11,492 bases of DNA, from contig CAXMQQ010000082.1 of the NCBI GenBank assembly GCA_964195545.1, positions 1 to 11,492 on the forward strand. The letters are read 5' to 3'. The notes beneath the pieces were generated by a model. It saw nothing but the letters and a program-made list of their open reading frames with translations, was not told the DNA's origin and did no database searches. Origin of the DNA: JAHEEL01 sp964195545 (lineage in GTDB: Bacteria; Actinomycetota; Acidimicrobiia; Spongiisociales; UBA5794). The position numbers and the translations under genes were made by a program. Each line of letters starts with the position of its first letter. Position 1 is the stretch's first letter. Of the stretch, positions 5,996 through 11,492 are shown piece by piece.

Positions 5996-7063
5996 ATGCA
6001 TCAAAGAGGCAGAAGCCTTGTAGCAAATCCCAGAGTGATTGTCATGAGCTTGCTGGCTCTGCTCATGGTTCTCGTTCTGGCAGCGTGTGGCGGTGACACG
6101 GGAGACACGGGCGCTACCGGGCCCGCAGGTCCAGCCGGTGAGGCTGGTGCCGCAGGTGCCGCAGGTGCCGCAGGTGCCGCAGGTGCCGCAGCGTCGATGG
6201 ATGATTTGACCTGCGTCGAGTGTCACGACGACACAACGGCGCTGACCGGCAAGGCCACTGCGTGGGCAGACTCCCTGCATGGAAATGGCGAGGCAGCTGC
6301 GTACGCGGGGGGCAGGGCCGGCTGTGCCGCGTGTCACTCCGGCGGGGCTTTCTCCGAGATGGTCGCAGCCGGGGTCAATCCCGGTGAGTATGAGGCAGGA
6401 GATCCGAACCCGACTCGGCAGGATTGTCGTGCTTGCCACGAGATTCACACCACGTACACCGGCGCCGATTGGGCATTGGCAACAACTGACCCGGTCGCGT
6501 TGTACGCCTTCGAGGGCGAGGTCTTTGACGGCGGCGAGGGCAACCTCTGCGCCAACTGTCACCAACCACGCCGGCAGATCGACGAAGCTGTTGACGGCAT
6601 GATCGAGGTCACGAGCACCCACTGGGGCCCGCACCACGGCCCCCAGAGCGCAATGCTGCTAGGTCTCGCCGGTGCCGGTGACGTCTCCGGCAGCGCGAGC
6701 GCGCATGCCACTCAGGTGGAAGACACCTGCGTGACCTGTCACCTTGGCGACGGAGCCAGCCACACCTTCGAGGCACAACTCGAACCATGCCAGGCATGCC
6801 ACTCTGGTGCCGAGGACTTCGACATCAACGGCCTTCAGACGGAGGTTCAGGCCGGACTCGACGAACTCGAGGCAGGCCTCATTGCCAAGGGTTGGCTCGA
6901 TGAAGAAGGTCATCCGGCAGTAACAAGCATCCCTGAGGCGCAGGCAGCTGCCCTCTGGAATTGGATCTATATAGCCCACGAAGACAAGAGCCTGGGAGTC
7001 CACAACCCGAGCTACACGAAGGCCTTGATCCAGGCCGGCCTGGACGCACTTGCTGCGGGATAG
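5996..7063 (+). CDS. Hexaheme c-type cytochrome lipoprotein with collagen-like linker
   Basis: Exported lipoprotein of 355 aa. Residues 1-30 form a lipoprotein signal with lipobox LAAC and lipidated Cys31. Residues 33-65 are 11 uninterrupted Gly-X-Y triplets (GDT, GDT, GAT, GPA, GPA, GEA, five GAA), a collagen-like spacer. Six CXXCH heme motifs start at residues 73, 110, 144, 185, 245 and 265. The tail has AHEDKSLGVHNPSYTKALI (327-345), like the 'D.S.GVHNP.Y' ends of several multiheme oxidoreductases. The start at 5996 is chosen because GGGAGGGA lies 5 nt upstream and it gives a proper signal peptide; upstream in-frame starts add about 60 non-family residues. No CXXCK catalytic heme is seen. 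The likely role is electron transfer at the cell surface, with the linker reaching through the wall; the substrate is unknown. A single-gene unit closed by the hairpin at 7093. Confidence 0.88.
   Translation: MHQRGRSLVANPRVIVMSLLALLMVLVLAACGGDTGDTGATGPAGPAGEAGAAGAAGAAGAAGAAASMDDLTCVECHDDTTALTGKATAWADSLHGNGEAAAYAGGRAGCAACHSGGAFSEMVAAGVNPGEYEAGDPNPTRQDCRACHEIHTTYTGADWALATTDPVALYAFEGEVFDGGEGNLCANCHQPRRQIDEAVDGMIEVTSTHWGPHHGPQSAMLLGLAGAGDVSGSASAHATQVEDTCVTCHLGDGASHTFEAQLEPCQACHSGAEDFDINGLQTEVQAGLDELEAGLIAKGWLDEEGHPAVTSIPEAQAAALWNWIYIAHEDKSLGVHNPSYTKALIQAGLDALAAG
6146..6190 (+). repeat. Five perfect 9-bp tandem repeats (GGTGCCGCA)
   Basis: GGTGCCGCA is repeated five times without mismatch and encodes five Gly-Ala-Ala triplets of the collagen-like linker (residues 51-65). 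Identical codons throughout point to recent expansion by slippage; gain or loss of a unit keeps the frame and changes only linker length. Confidence 0.95.
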
Positions 7064-7092
7064 GCTCCGATCCAACAGACGCATACAACAGC

Positions 7093-7128
7093 GAGCGGGG
7101 CTGCCAGTCGGCAGCCCCGCTCCTCTTT
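7093..7128 (+). terminator. Intrinsic terminator of hexaheme lipoprotein gene
   Basis: GAGCGGGGCTGCC, loop AGTC, then GGCAGCCCCGCTC give a perfect 13-bp GC-rich stem (7093-7122) followed by CTCTTT. It starts 30 bp after the stop. The weaker tract on the other side means action on the opposing feo transcript is less certain. Confidence 0.85.
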
Positions 7129-7144
7129 GCGTATCTGGACTCGC

Positions 7145-7188
7145 GGCGACCGATCCAGCCAAGACAGTCCCGGGTCGGGTCGGTCGCC
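7145..7188. repeat. Inverted repeat downstream of the feo operon
   Basis: GGCGACCGATCC (7145-7156) and GGGTCGGTCGCC (7177-7188) form a 12-bp stem with one G-T pair and a 20-nt loop, 6 bp past the last feo stop. No T-run follows on the minus strand, so it may be a factor-assisted terminator or an mRNA 3'-end stabiliser. Confidence 0.5.
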
Positions 7189-7193
7189 GGCTG

Positions 7194-7502
7194 CTACCCA
7201 GTCGCTCGTTGTCGCAACGGGATCGCGGCATCTACCACAAGCGTGTAGGTCGTTGGCACATCGGCGATGAACGGACAATTGTCCAGGCCGACGCAGGTCG
7301 TCCCGCATGCAACCCCGGAGCAGGCGACGGCTTCGCCTTCCGCCGACCCGGACGGTGCACTCAACACGCCCTTGGTGGTGAGCACGCTGATCATCCCGTC
7401 GAGAGCAGGTTCGGAGACCCCGATACGGCTGGCGAGATCGGTTGAGCGAATGGGACCGTGCTCCGTGCGGAGTTCAGCGACGAGTTGACCGAGCACCGTC
7501 AT
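7194..7502 (-). CDS. feoC: FeoC-like winged-helix protein with four cysteines
   Basis: Protein of 102 aa. Residues 1-48 look like a small winged helix (MTVLGQLVAELRTEHGPIRS, then DLASRIGVSEPALDGMISVLTTKGVL). Four cysteines follow at 61, 66, 70 and 76 (CSGVACGTTCVGLDNC), a spacing of C-x4-C-x3-C-x5-C that recalls the iron-sulfur or metal site of FeoC proteins. In known systems FeoC binds FeoB's cytoplasmic part and may protect it from proteolysis or sense iron/oxygen. The start is the ATG at 7502, overlapping the feoB permease stop by 4 bp; longer readings run into feoB. Its place as last gene of the feo operon supports the call. The C-terminal 25 residues (TTYTLVVDAAIPLRQRATG) have no known role. 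The name is by position and architecture, not by close sequence identity. Confidence 0.72.
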   Translation of the reverse strand: MTVLGQLVAELRTEHGPIRSTDLASRIGVSEPALDGMISVLTTKGVLSAPSGSAEGEAVACSGVACGTTCVGLDNCPFIADVPTTYTLVVDAAIPLRQRATG

Positions 7503-9205
7503 CCGAATCCCACCCATCTCCCAATCTGGAAGACCCCGACAGCCATCACCCACGCGAGCATCGTCTGCCCGATCACACTGAACCACATCCAACGGGTCCC
7601 GATCTCGTGACGGATCGCCCCAACGGTCGCCACGCATGGCGTGTAGACGAGGATGAACACCATGAACGCCAGCGCGGCCAGAGCGCCGTGGCCACCGCTG
7701 CTCTCCTCGAATCCAGTCTCGATTGAGGCCGACAAGCCACTCGACGTCTCGGGCTCGCCGTCGTCGGAAAGATCGATTCCGATGATGCCGGGAATCGACT
7801 TCACAGCATCGATAACCGCAGCACCGAAGCCCGTGAAGATCTCTGCAACAGAATCGATGATCGCTGGGTCATCTTCGACTTCAACGCTCTCGGCTCCGTA
7901 GACCTGTGCCATCGTCGAGACGATCACTTCTTTTGCCACGAAGCCAGACATGAGTGATCCGGTCGCCTCCCAGGATCCGAAGCCTGCCGGTTCGAGGACC
8001 GGTGCGACTGCCCCCGCCACCGCTGAGAATACCGACTCATCGACATCGGTGTCACCGAACGAGCCGCTTCCTCCGATGGGGATCGCCATGAGGAACCAGA
8101 CGACGATCGTGGCGATGAAGATGATCGAACCGGCCTCCCTGAGGAAGGCCCTGGTGCGTGTCCACGTGTGGAACCAGATCGATCGGAACGATGGAAGCCG
8201 GTACGGGGGCATCTCCATGATCGCCGGCATCGGATCGGTCACCGGCAGCAGGGATCGTTTCAGCAGGAACCCGATCGCTATCGCGATGACGATGCCGAGC
8301 AGATACATGGAGAAGACGGCGAGGCCCGCGTAGTCGGGGAAGAACACCGATGCCATGATCACGTAGACGGGTAGCCGTGCTCCGCAACTCATGAACGGCA
8401 CAAGGAGCGTCGTAAGAATCCGATCCCGCTCACTCTCCAGCGTTCGGGTGGCGTAGACCGCAGGCACGGTGCAACCGAACCCGACCAGCATCGGGAGGAA
8501 GCTCTTCCCCTGAAGCCCAACGCCGCTCATGACCCGATCCATGACGAACGCTGCCCGGGCCATGTAGCCGCTGTCTTCGAGGAAGGAGAGCGCCAGAAAG
8601 AGGGAGAACAGCACGGGGATGAACACCAGAATCGCGCCGACTCCTGCGACGACGCCGTCGGTCAGGAGGCTCACGACCCAGGTTCCGCCGAGGCCGATGC
8701 TCGCCACCAGGCTCCGCACCAGATGCTCGACGGGCCCTGAGACGATTCTGTCGATCCAATCGAGGAATGCCCCGGCGACATCTGCGGTGAGCTTGAACAC
8801 AACCCACATCGCCGCGAGGAAGATCGGAATGCCGAGGTACCGGTTCGTCACGACCGCATCGATTCGATCGGTTCTCGTGCGCTTGCGCCGGCGAGTCGTA
8901 TCGGTTGACGCCCGGACGATGTCGTTGACGATCTGGAATCGGGCGCCGGCGATCGCCGTGTCGGCTGATGTGCCTATCTCCGAACGGAGATCGGCGAGCA
9001 GTCGGTCTCGAAGCCGCAGAATCCCGCCACCACCGGGAAGCTGTTCGATCTGTTCGACAAGACCGGGGTCCTCGTCGATCAGAGCGACGGCGAGCCAACG
9101 GTCATCGAATCGCTCGGTGACCTCGGGAACACCGGCGATCACCGGTATGAGTCGATCGATCGCGGCTTCGACCTCGGCTCCGTAGTCGATCTGGAAGGAA
9201 TTCAC
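7499..9205 (-). CDS. feoB: FeoB C-terminal part: helical (GDI) domain plus Fe(II) permease
   Basis: Membrane part of the ferrous iron transporter, 568 aa. Residues 8-100 match the helical/GDI domain that normally follows the G domain (RFDDRWLAVALIDEDPG, 32-48; ARFQIVNDIV, 88-97). An arginine-rich stretch (105-115) precedes the channel. FeoB permease signatures are LEDSGYMARAAFVMDRVM (209-226), GFGCTVPAV (242-250), SCGARLPVY (273-281), GFVAKEVIVS (421-430) and YTPCVAT (521-527), including the conserved cysteines 245, 274 and 524. An acidic loop lies near 438-505. The start is a GTG at 9205 overlapping the G-domain gene's stop (GTGA). The GTPase is encoded separately, so activity needs both polypeptides. 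All the main permease motifs are intact. A single-base indel at the junction is the alternative explanation of the split. Confidence 0.93.
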   Translation of the reverse strand: MNSFQIDYGAEVEAAIDRLIPVIAGVPEVTERFDDRWLAVALIDEDPGLVEQIEQLPGGGGILRLRDRLLADLRSEIGTSADTAIAGARFQIVNDIVRASTDTTRRRKRTRTDRIDAVVTNRYLGIPIFLAAMWVVFKLTADVAGAFLDWIDRIVSGPVEHLVRSLVASIGLGGTWVVSLLTDGVVAGVGAILVFIPVLFSLFLALSFLEDSGYMARAAFVMDRVMSGVGLQGKSFLPMLVGFGCTVPAVYATRTLESERDRILTTLLVPFMSCGARLPVYVIMASVFFPDYAGLAVFSMYLLGIVIAIAIGFLLKRSLLPVTDPMPAIMEMPPYRLPSFRSIWFHTWTRTRAFLREAGSIIFIATIVVWFLMAIPIGGSGSFGDTDVDESVFSAVAGAVAPVLEPAGFGSWEATGSLMSGFVAKEVIVSTMAQVYGAESVEVEDDPAIIDSVAEIFTGFGAAVIDAVKSIPGIIGIDLSDDGEPETSSGLSASIETGFEESSGGHGALAALAFMVFILVYTPCVATVGAIRHEIGTRWMWFSVIGQTMLAWVMAVGVFQIGRWVGFG

Positions 9206-9747
9206 GAGGCCTCATCCCACGCAGCGATGGATACGACGGCGTCTTTCAGATCCTCGAGTCCATCACCGGAGCGGGCCACCATCGGCACGACGGGAATGCC
9301 GAGTCGGATGGAGAGTTCGGCAGCGTCGACAACGATCCCGCGTGACGTTGCCACGTCCGTCATATTCAGCACGAGGATCGTCGGAATTCCGGTCTCGAGG
9401 ACTTGAACCGCCAGGTAGAGGTTCCGTTCGAGATTCGCGGCATCGACAACGACAACCACGGCGTCGGATTCGCCGAGGACCAGGTAGTCCCTGGTGATCA
9501 TCTCCTCCGGGGATGAGGCGTTGAGACTGTACGTGCCCGGTAGATCCACGATCTGGATGGACTGGTCGTCGTGCCGGAACGAGCCTTCACCCCTCGCGAC
9601 CGTCTTCCCCGGCCAGTTCCCAACGCGTTGCTTCGCTCCCGTGAGGAGGTTGAAAATAGAGGACTTGCCAGTATTGGGATTACCGGCGAGCGCAACCGTC
9701 AGAGTGCCGGTTGCTGCGTACCGTTCGCGGCGCTCAGCCCCCGTCAT
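9202..9747 (-). CDS. feoB: FeoB N-terminal G domain as a separate protein
   Basis: Stand-alone GTPase of 181 aa corresponding to the first part of FeoB, which powers or gates Fe(II) uptake. G motifs are complete: G1 GNPNTGKS (22-29), G2 around Thr49 in GNWPGKTV, G3 DLPG (68-71), G4 NMTD (128-131) and G5-like ARSGDG (158-163). The LNASSPEEMITRDYL switch region (75-89) is typical of FeoB. The protein ends at SIAAWDEAS, just where normal FeoB would continue into the helical domain; that domain begins the next gene. Its ATG at 9747 shares one base with the feoA stop, and its TGA overlaps the next gene's GTG by 4 bp. There is no membrane segment, so it must associate with the permease protein through contacts with the helical domain. 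Confidence 0.93.
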   Translation of the reverse strand: MTGAERRERYAATGTLTVALAGNPNTGKSSIFNLLTGAKQRVGNWPGKTVARGEGSFRHDDQSIQIVDLPGTYSLNASSPEEMITRDYLVLGESDAVVVVVDAANLERNLYLAVQVLETGIPTILVLNMTDVATSRGIVVDAAELSIRLGIPVVPMVARSGDGLEDLKDAVVSIAAWDEAS

Positions 9748-9986
9748 CAGTCGACCTCCCGCACGACCACGACGTCGGCGTCTCCCCGCCGAATCGCCAC
9801 TCGCGATCCCATGATTGCGTACTCGACGGGGTCACCGAGTGGTGCTTTGCGCAGCGCCGTCACTTGAGTACCCGGGACGAATCCCATCTCGACGAAGCGC
9901 CGTACGCCGACGTCTGAGGTGTAGCCGACCACGACGCCGGTGGCGCCGAGTTCGAGTTCGCCAAGCGGAATGGTCCCGGCGGTCAT
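9747..9986 (-). CDS. feoA: FeoA, SH3-like cytoplasmic Feo component
   Basis: Small soluble protein of 79 aa with the FeoA/SH3-like fold. It has the usual start (PLGELELGATGVVVGY, 7-22), the RRFVEMGFVPGTQV segment (29-42), which is the most conserved part of the family, and the end PVEYAIMGSRVAIRRGDADVVVV (53-75). FeoA is thought to bind FeoB and modulate its GTPase or assembly. Its ATG overlaps the stop of the DtxR-family gene by 4 bp, and its stop shares one base with the feoB G-domain start. Length is normal and nothing is missing. Confidence 0.95.
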   Translation of the reverse strand: MTAGTIPLGELELGATGVVVGYTSDVGVRRFVEMGFVPGTQVTALRKAPLGDPVEYAIMGSRVAIRRGDADVVVVREVD

Positions 9987-10654
9987 CGGGCCTCCAAACG
10001 GATACCGTCAGCGATGTCGGTGCCCAGATGAAGACACGCACCGTCGACGGCCACGAGACGGTCGCCATGCCTGCCGACCCCCAGCACCTCGATCGAAGCG
10101 CCCGGATCCAGCCCCTGTTCGGTGACGAATGCCGCGAGGGCTTCCGGCAGGTCGATCGATACGATCGACGCACGAGTACCGGCGGCCGTGACGGAGAGCG
10201 GCTGGGTGACCGGCACGGAGACAGCATCAGCGCCGCTCGGAATCGCTCGCCCCTGAGGTCCCGTTGACGGGTCCCCAAGGAATTCCGAAAGCAGGTCGGC
10301 GACTTCATCGGGTGTCACGTGTTCTAGATCGCAGGCCACGTCGTCGGCGCGTGCTGGGGTCATTCCGAGCTGCTCGGAGAGGAACACGCCCCAGAGCCTG
10401 CGGCGTCGGAGAATCGAGGAGGCAACGGCTCGACCGTGATCGGTGAGAGACACACCCCGGTATGGCTCGTAGTCCACATAGCCACGGGCATCGAGCTTCC
10501 GGATCATCTGGTTGACCGACACACCGGTCACGTCGAGTTGAGTCGCAACATGAGACATGGACACCGGTTCGGAGCGGCCATCCTCAACCGCTCGGGCAAC
10601 CGTGATGAGATACATCTCTTCGGATTCTGAAGTACCGGCTTGATGCTGAACCAT
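9983..10654 (-). CDS. DtxR/IdeR-family metal-dependent repressor
   Basis: Iron-dependent repressor of 223 aa, first gene of the feo operon. Residues 10-80 are the winged helix (EEMYLITVARAV; VTGVSVNQMIRKLDARGYV), 81-130 the dimerisation and metal domain, and 150-223 a FeoA/SH3-like domain. Aligned by eye with Corynebacterium DtxR, the primary-site ligands are kept: Met14, Cys108, Glu111 and His112 (ACDLEH). The cysteine, rather than the Glu of MntR, favours iron. The ancillary-site ligands are changed: DtxR His79, Glu83 and His98 correspond to Arg85, Gly89 and Asp104. The ATG at 10654 has AGGA about 10 nt upstream. It probably represses its own operon through the box at 10680-10693 when Fe(II) is plentiful. 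Manganese control cannot be excluded. Confidence 0.9.
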   Translation of the reverse strand: MVQHQAGTSESEEMYLITVARAVEDGRSEPVSMSHVATQLDVTGVSVNQMIRKLDARGYVDYEPYRGVSLTDHGRAVASSILRRRRLWGVFLSEQLGMTPARADDVACDLEHVTPDEVADLLSEFLGDPSTGPQGRAIPSGADAVSVPVTQPLSVTAAGTRASIVSIDLPEALAAFVTEQGLDPGASIEVLGVGRHGDRLVAVDGACLHLGTDIADGIRLEAR

Positions 10655-10679
10655 GCCTACGAATTCCTGTTCTCAATGT

Positions 10680-10698
10680 TTAGGCATGCCTTATGATA
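10680..10698 (-). promoter_or_regulatory. DtxR-type operator overlapping a -10 of the feo operon
   Basis: TTAGGCATGCCTTA (10680-10693) contains the perfect palindrome AGGCATGCCT and fits the TTAGG/CCTAA pattern of DtxR-family boxes with one mismatched pair. On the minus strand TATCAT (10698-10693) looks like a -10 whose start site would fall near 10686, inside the box, giving a leader of about 32 nt. On the plus strand TATGAT (10692-10697) with TTCTCA (10670-10675) could serve the divergent gene. A second TAGGCATG copy on the minus strand (10659-10652) covers the repressor's own start codon. Confidence 0.65.
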
Positions 10699-10878
10699 GT
10701 CGCGCGAACGAGACATCGATCCGTTTCACGAACGCTTTGGCATCCCACCAACACCGACCGTGGCAGCCGTCGACGGGAGGAGTCGGGTCGCCGTCACCTG
10801 AACGCTCCGGGCGGCCCGAATGGGGGTCTTCTCACAAACTCCTCTCCGAGCGTCAACGAGCCGCGTATGGTCCGTCCA

Positions 10879-11340
10879 ATGCACGAACTCATCGGTACCT
10901 GGCGCCTCGTCGAATGGACGTTCACTGTGAACGATTCCCGTCCTACCCATCCCTGGGGCGGTGACCCGGTCGGCCTTCTTACCTACAGCAACGATGGGCG
11001 AATGTCCGCATCGCTCATGAGCATCGGAAGGCCCCCGGCACCAACCCGGACGCTGAGCGCCGCACCGATCGACATCCGGGCCGCCGCCGCAGCGGGCTAC
11101 CTGTCGTATGCCGGCGCCTACACGGTCGAAGGCGACGACGTCCTCCACCACATCGAGCTGAGTCTCATGCCCAATTGGGTGGGGAAGACGGAGCGCCGAC
11201 ACATGGAGTGGATCGTGGCCGGGACCGGAAATGACCTCGTCCTCTCGACACCGCCCACCCGAACCGACGGTGGCCGGACGGCAGTGAACCGCCTCCGCTG
11301 GGAGAAGATTCCGATGGGCGCCGGTATCGAACATCAGTGA
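10879..11340 (+). CDS. Lipocalin-like domain protein
   Basis: Protein of 153 aa resembling the bacterial lipocalin-like (Lipocalin_5 type) family, small beta-barrel proteins of mostly unknown ligand. Recognisable parts are the opening LIGTWRLVEW (4-13), PVGLLTYSNDGRMSASLM (30-47), the middle AAGYLSYAGAYTVEGDDVLHHIELSLMPNWVG (71-102) and the closing NRLRWEK (137-143). There is no signal peptide, so it is probably cytoplasmic. I choose the ATG at 10879, where the family begins; TATGGT at 10866-10871 lies 7 nt upstream and no ribosome site is seen, which suggests a leaderless transcript. An ATG at 10867 is the alternative, adding four residues. It diverges from the feo operon across a 224-bp gap containing the DtxR box, so iron control is possible but untested. 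Confidence 0.82.
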   Translation: MHELIGTWRLVEWTFTVNDSRPTHPWGGDPVGLLTYSNDGRMSASLMSIGRPPAPTRTLSAAPIDIRAAAAAGYLSYAGAYTVEGDDVLHHIELSLMPNWVGKTERRHMEWIVAGTGNDLVLSTPPTRTDGGRTAVNRLRWEKIPMGAGIEHQ

Positions 11341-11365
11341 AAGCCGCCGGGCCGCTCGATCGACA

Positions 11366-11388
11366 GGTAGCCTCACAGTAGGCTCACC
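11366..11388. repeat. Small hairpin between lipocalin and next gene
   Basis: GGTAGCCT (11366-11373) pairs with AGGCT-c-ACC (11380-11388), leaving one bulged C and a 6-nt loop. No T-run follows. TAGGCT at 11379-11384 could instead be a -10 for the gene at 11407. Confidence 0.3.
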
Positions 11389-11406
11389 GCCACTCTCCGG
11401 GGACAC

Positions 11407-11492
11407 ATGGCAAGATCAAGCGGAAGATCATCGATCCCACAGCCGTTCGTGCAGAAGCGCTCGATCGGTCCGTGGAAGATCGTCCTGTGGAT
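11407..11492 (+). CDS. Start of an unidentified protein, cut by window edge
   Basis: The frame from ATG at 11407 stays open to the window end (28 codons). GGGG lies about 4 nt upstream. The peptide starts MARSSGRSSIPQPFVQKRSIGPWKIVLW: basic and serine-rich, turning hydrophobic at the edge, as before a first membrane helix. Too short to assign a family; it is 66 bp after the lipocalin-like gene on the same strand. Confidence 0.5.
   Translation, partial: MARSSGRSSIPQPFVQKRSIGPWKIVLW

Noticed and set aside
5996..7063. Ammonia-forming nitrite reductase (NrfA) or octaheme reductase
   Set aside because: Six regular CXXCH sites, no CXXCK catalytic heme, and a lipoprotein plus collagen-like linker; only the short C-terminal GVHNP-like tail is reminiscent.
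10693..10878. Upstream extension of the lipocalin-like protein
   Set aside because: The added 62 residues are arginine-rich and non-family, and start inside the DtxR-type box region with no ribosome site.

Overview
The window is about 11.5 kb of GC-rich bacterial DNA with tightly packed, overlapping genes. I infer a Gram-positive-like actinobacterial host, possibly of the Acidimicrobiia type. The reasons are a lipobox lipoprotein, DtxR-type iron control with a TTAGG/CCTAA-style operator, and two genes whose -10-like hexamers lie about 7 nt from the start codon, as in leaderless transcripts. This placement is moderate to weak; there is no rRNA or marker gene to settle it.

Positions 1-1887 (minus strand) hold a membrane redox pair: a nine-heme c-type cytochrome with a C-terminal membrane anchor, and downstream, overlapping it by 8 bp, a di-heme-type membrane cytochrome b that runs off the window edge. 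In gene order and heme count this resembles the single fused protein CbcL of Geobacter. A 382-bp non-coding stretch follows, with two tandem 29-bp repeats, a GC-rich hairpin and an 18-bp palindrome of the CsoR/CstR operator type. The palindrome lies just upstream of a thioredoxin gene (plus strand, 2270-2668) that has an acidic, His-containing tail. An unusual 17-bp hairpin separates the thioredoxin gene from the convergent minus-strand cluster tldD-tldE-DUF2007 (5710 down to 2734), in which the genes overlap by 1-4 bp.

Positions 5996-7063 (plus strand) encode a hexaheme c-type cytochrome lipoprotein. A collagen-like Gly-X-Y linker of 11 triplets, five of them encoded by perfect 9-bp DNA repeats, joins the lipid anchor to the heme domain. 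A strong terminator hairpin follows.

Positions 10654 down to 7194 (minus strand) are a five-gene ferrous-iron uptake operon: a DtxR-family repressor, feoA, feoB G domain, feoB helical domain plus permease, and a FeoC-like winged-helix protein. Every junction overlaps by 1-4 bp. FeoB is split in two at the boundary between the G domain and the GDI/helical domain. A DtxR-type box overlaps a -10-like element in front of the operon. A lipocalin-like protein (10879-11340) diverges from it, and a further gene begins at 11407.

Taken together, the locus combines multiheme electron-transfer proteins, including a wall-spanning-type lipoprotein cytochrome, with Fe(II) import under iron control. A plausible but unproven reading is a quinol-to-surface electron route that can reduce ferric iron, with Feo taking up the product. 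The Tld peptidase pair, thioredoxin and lipocalin have no demonstrated link to this.
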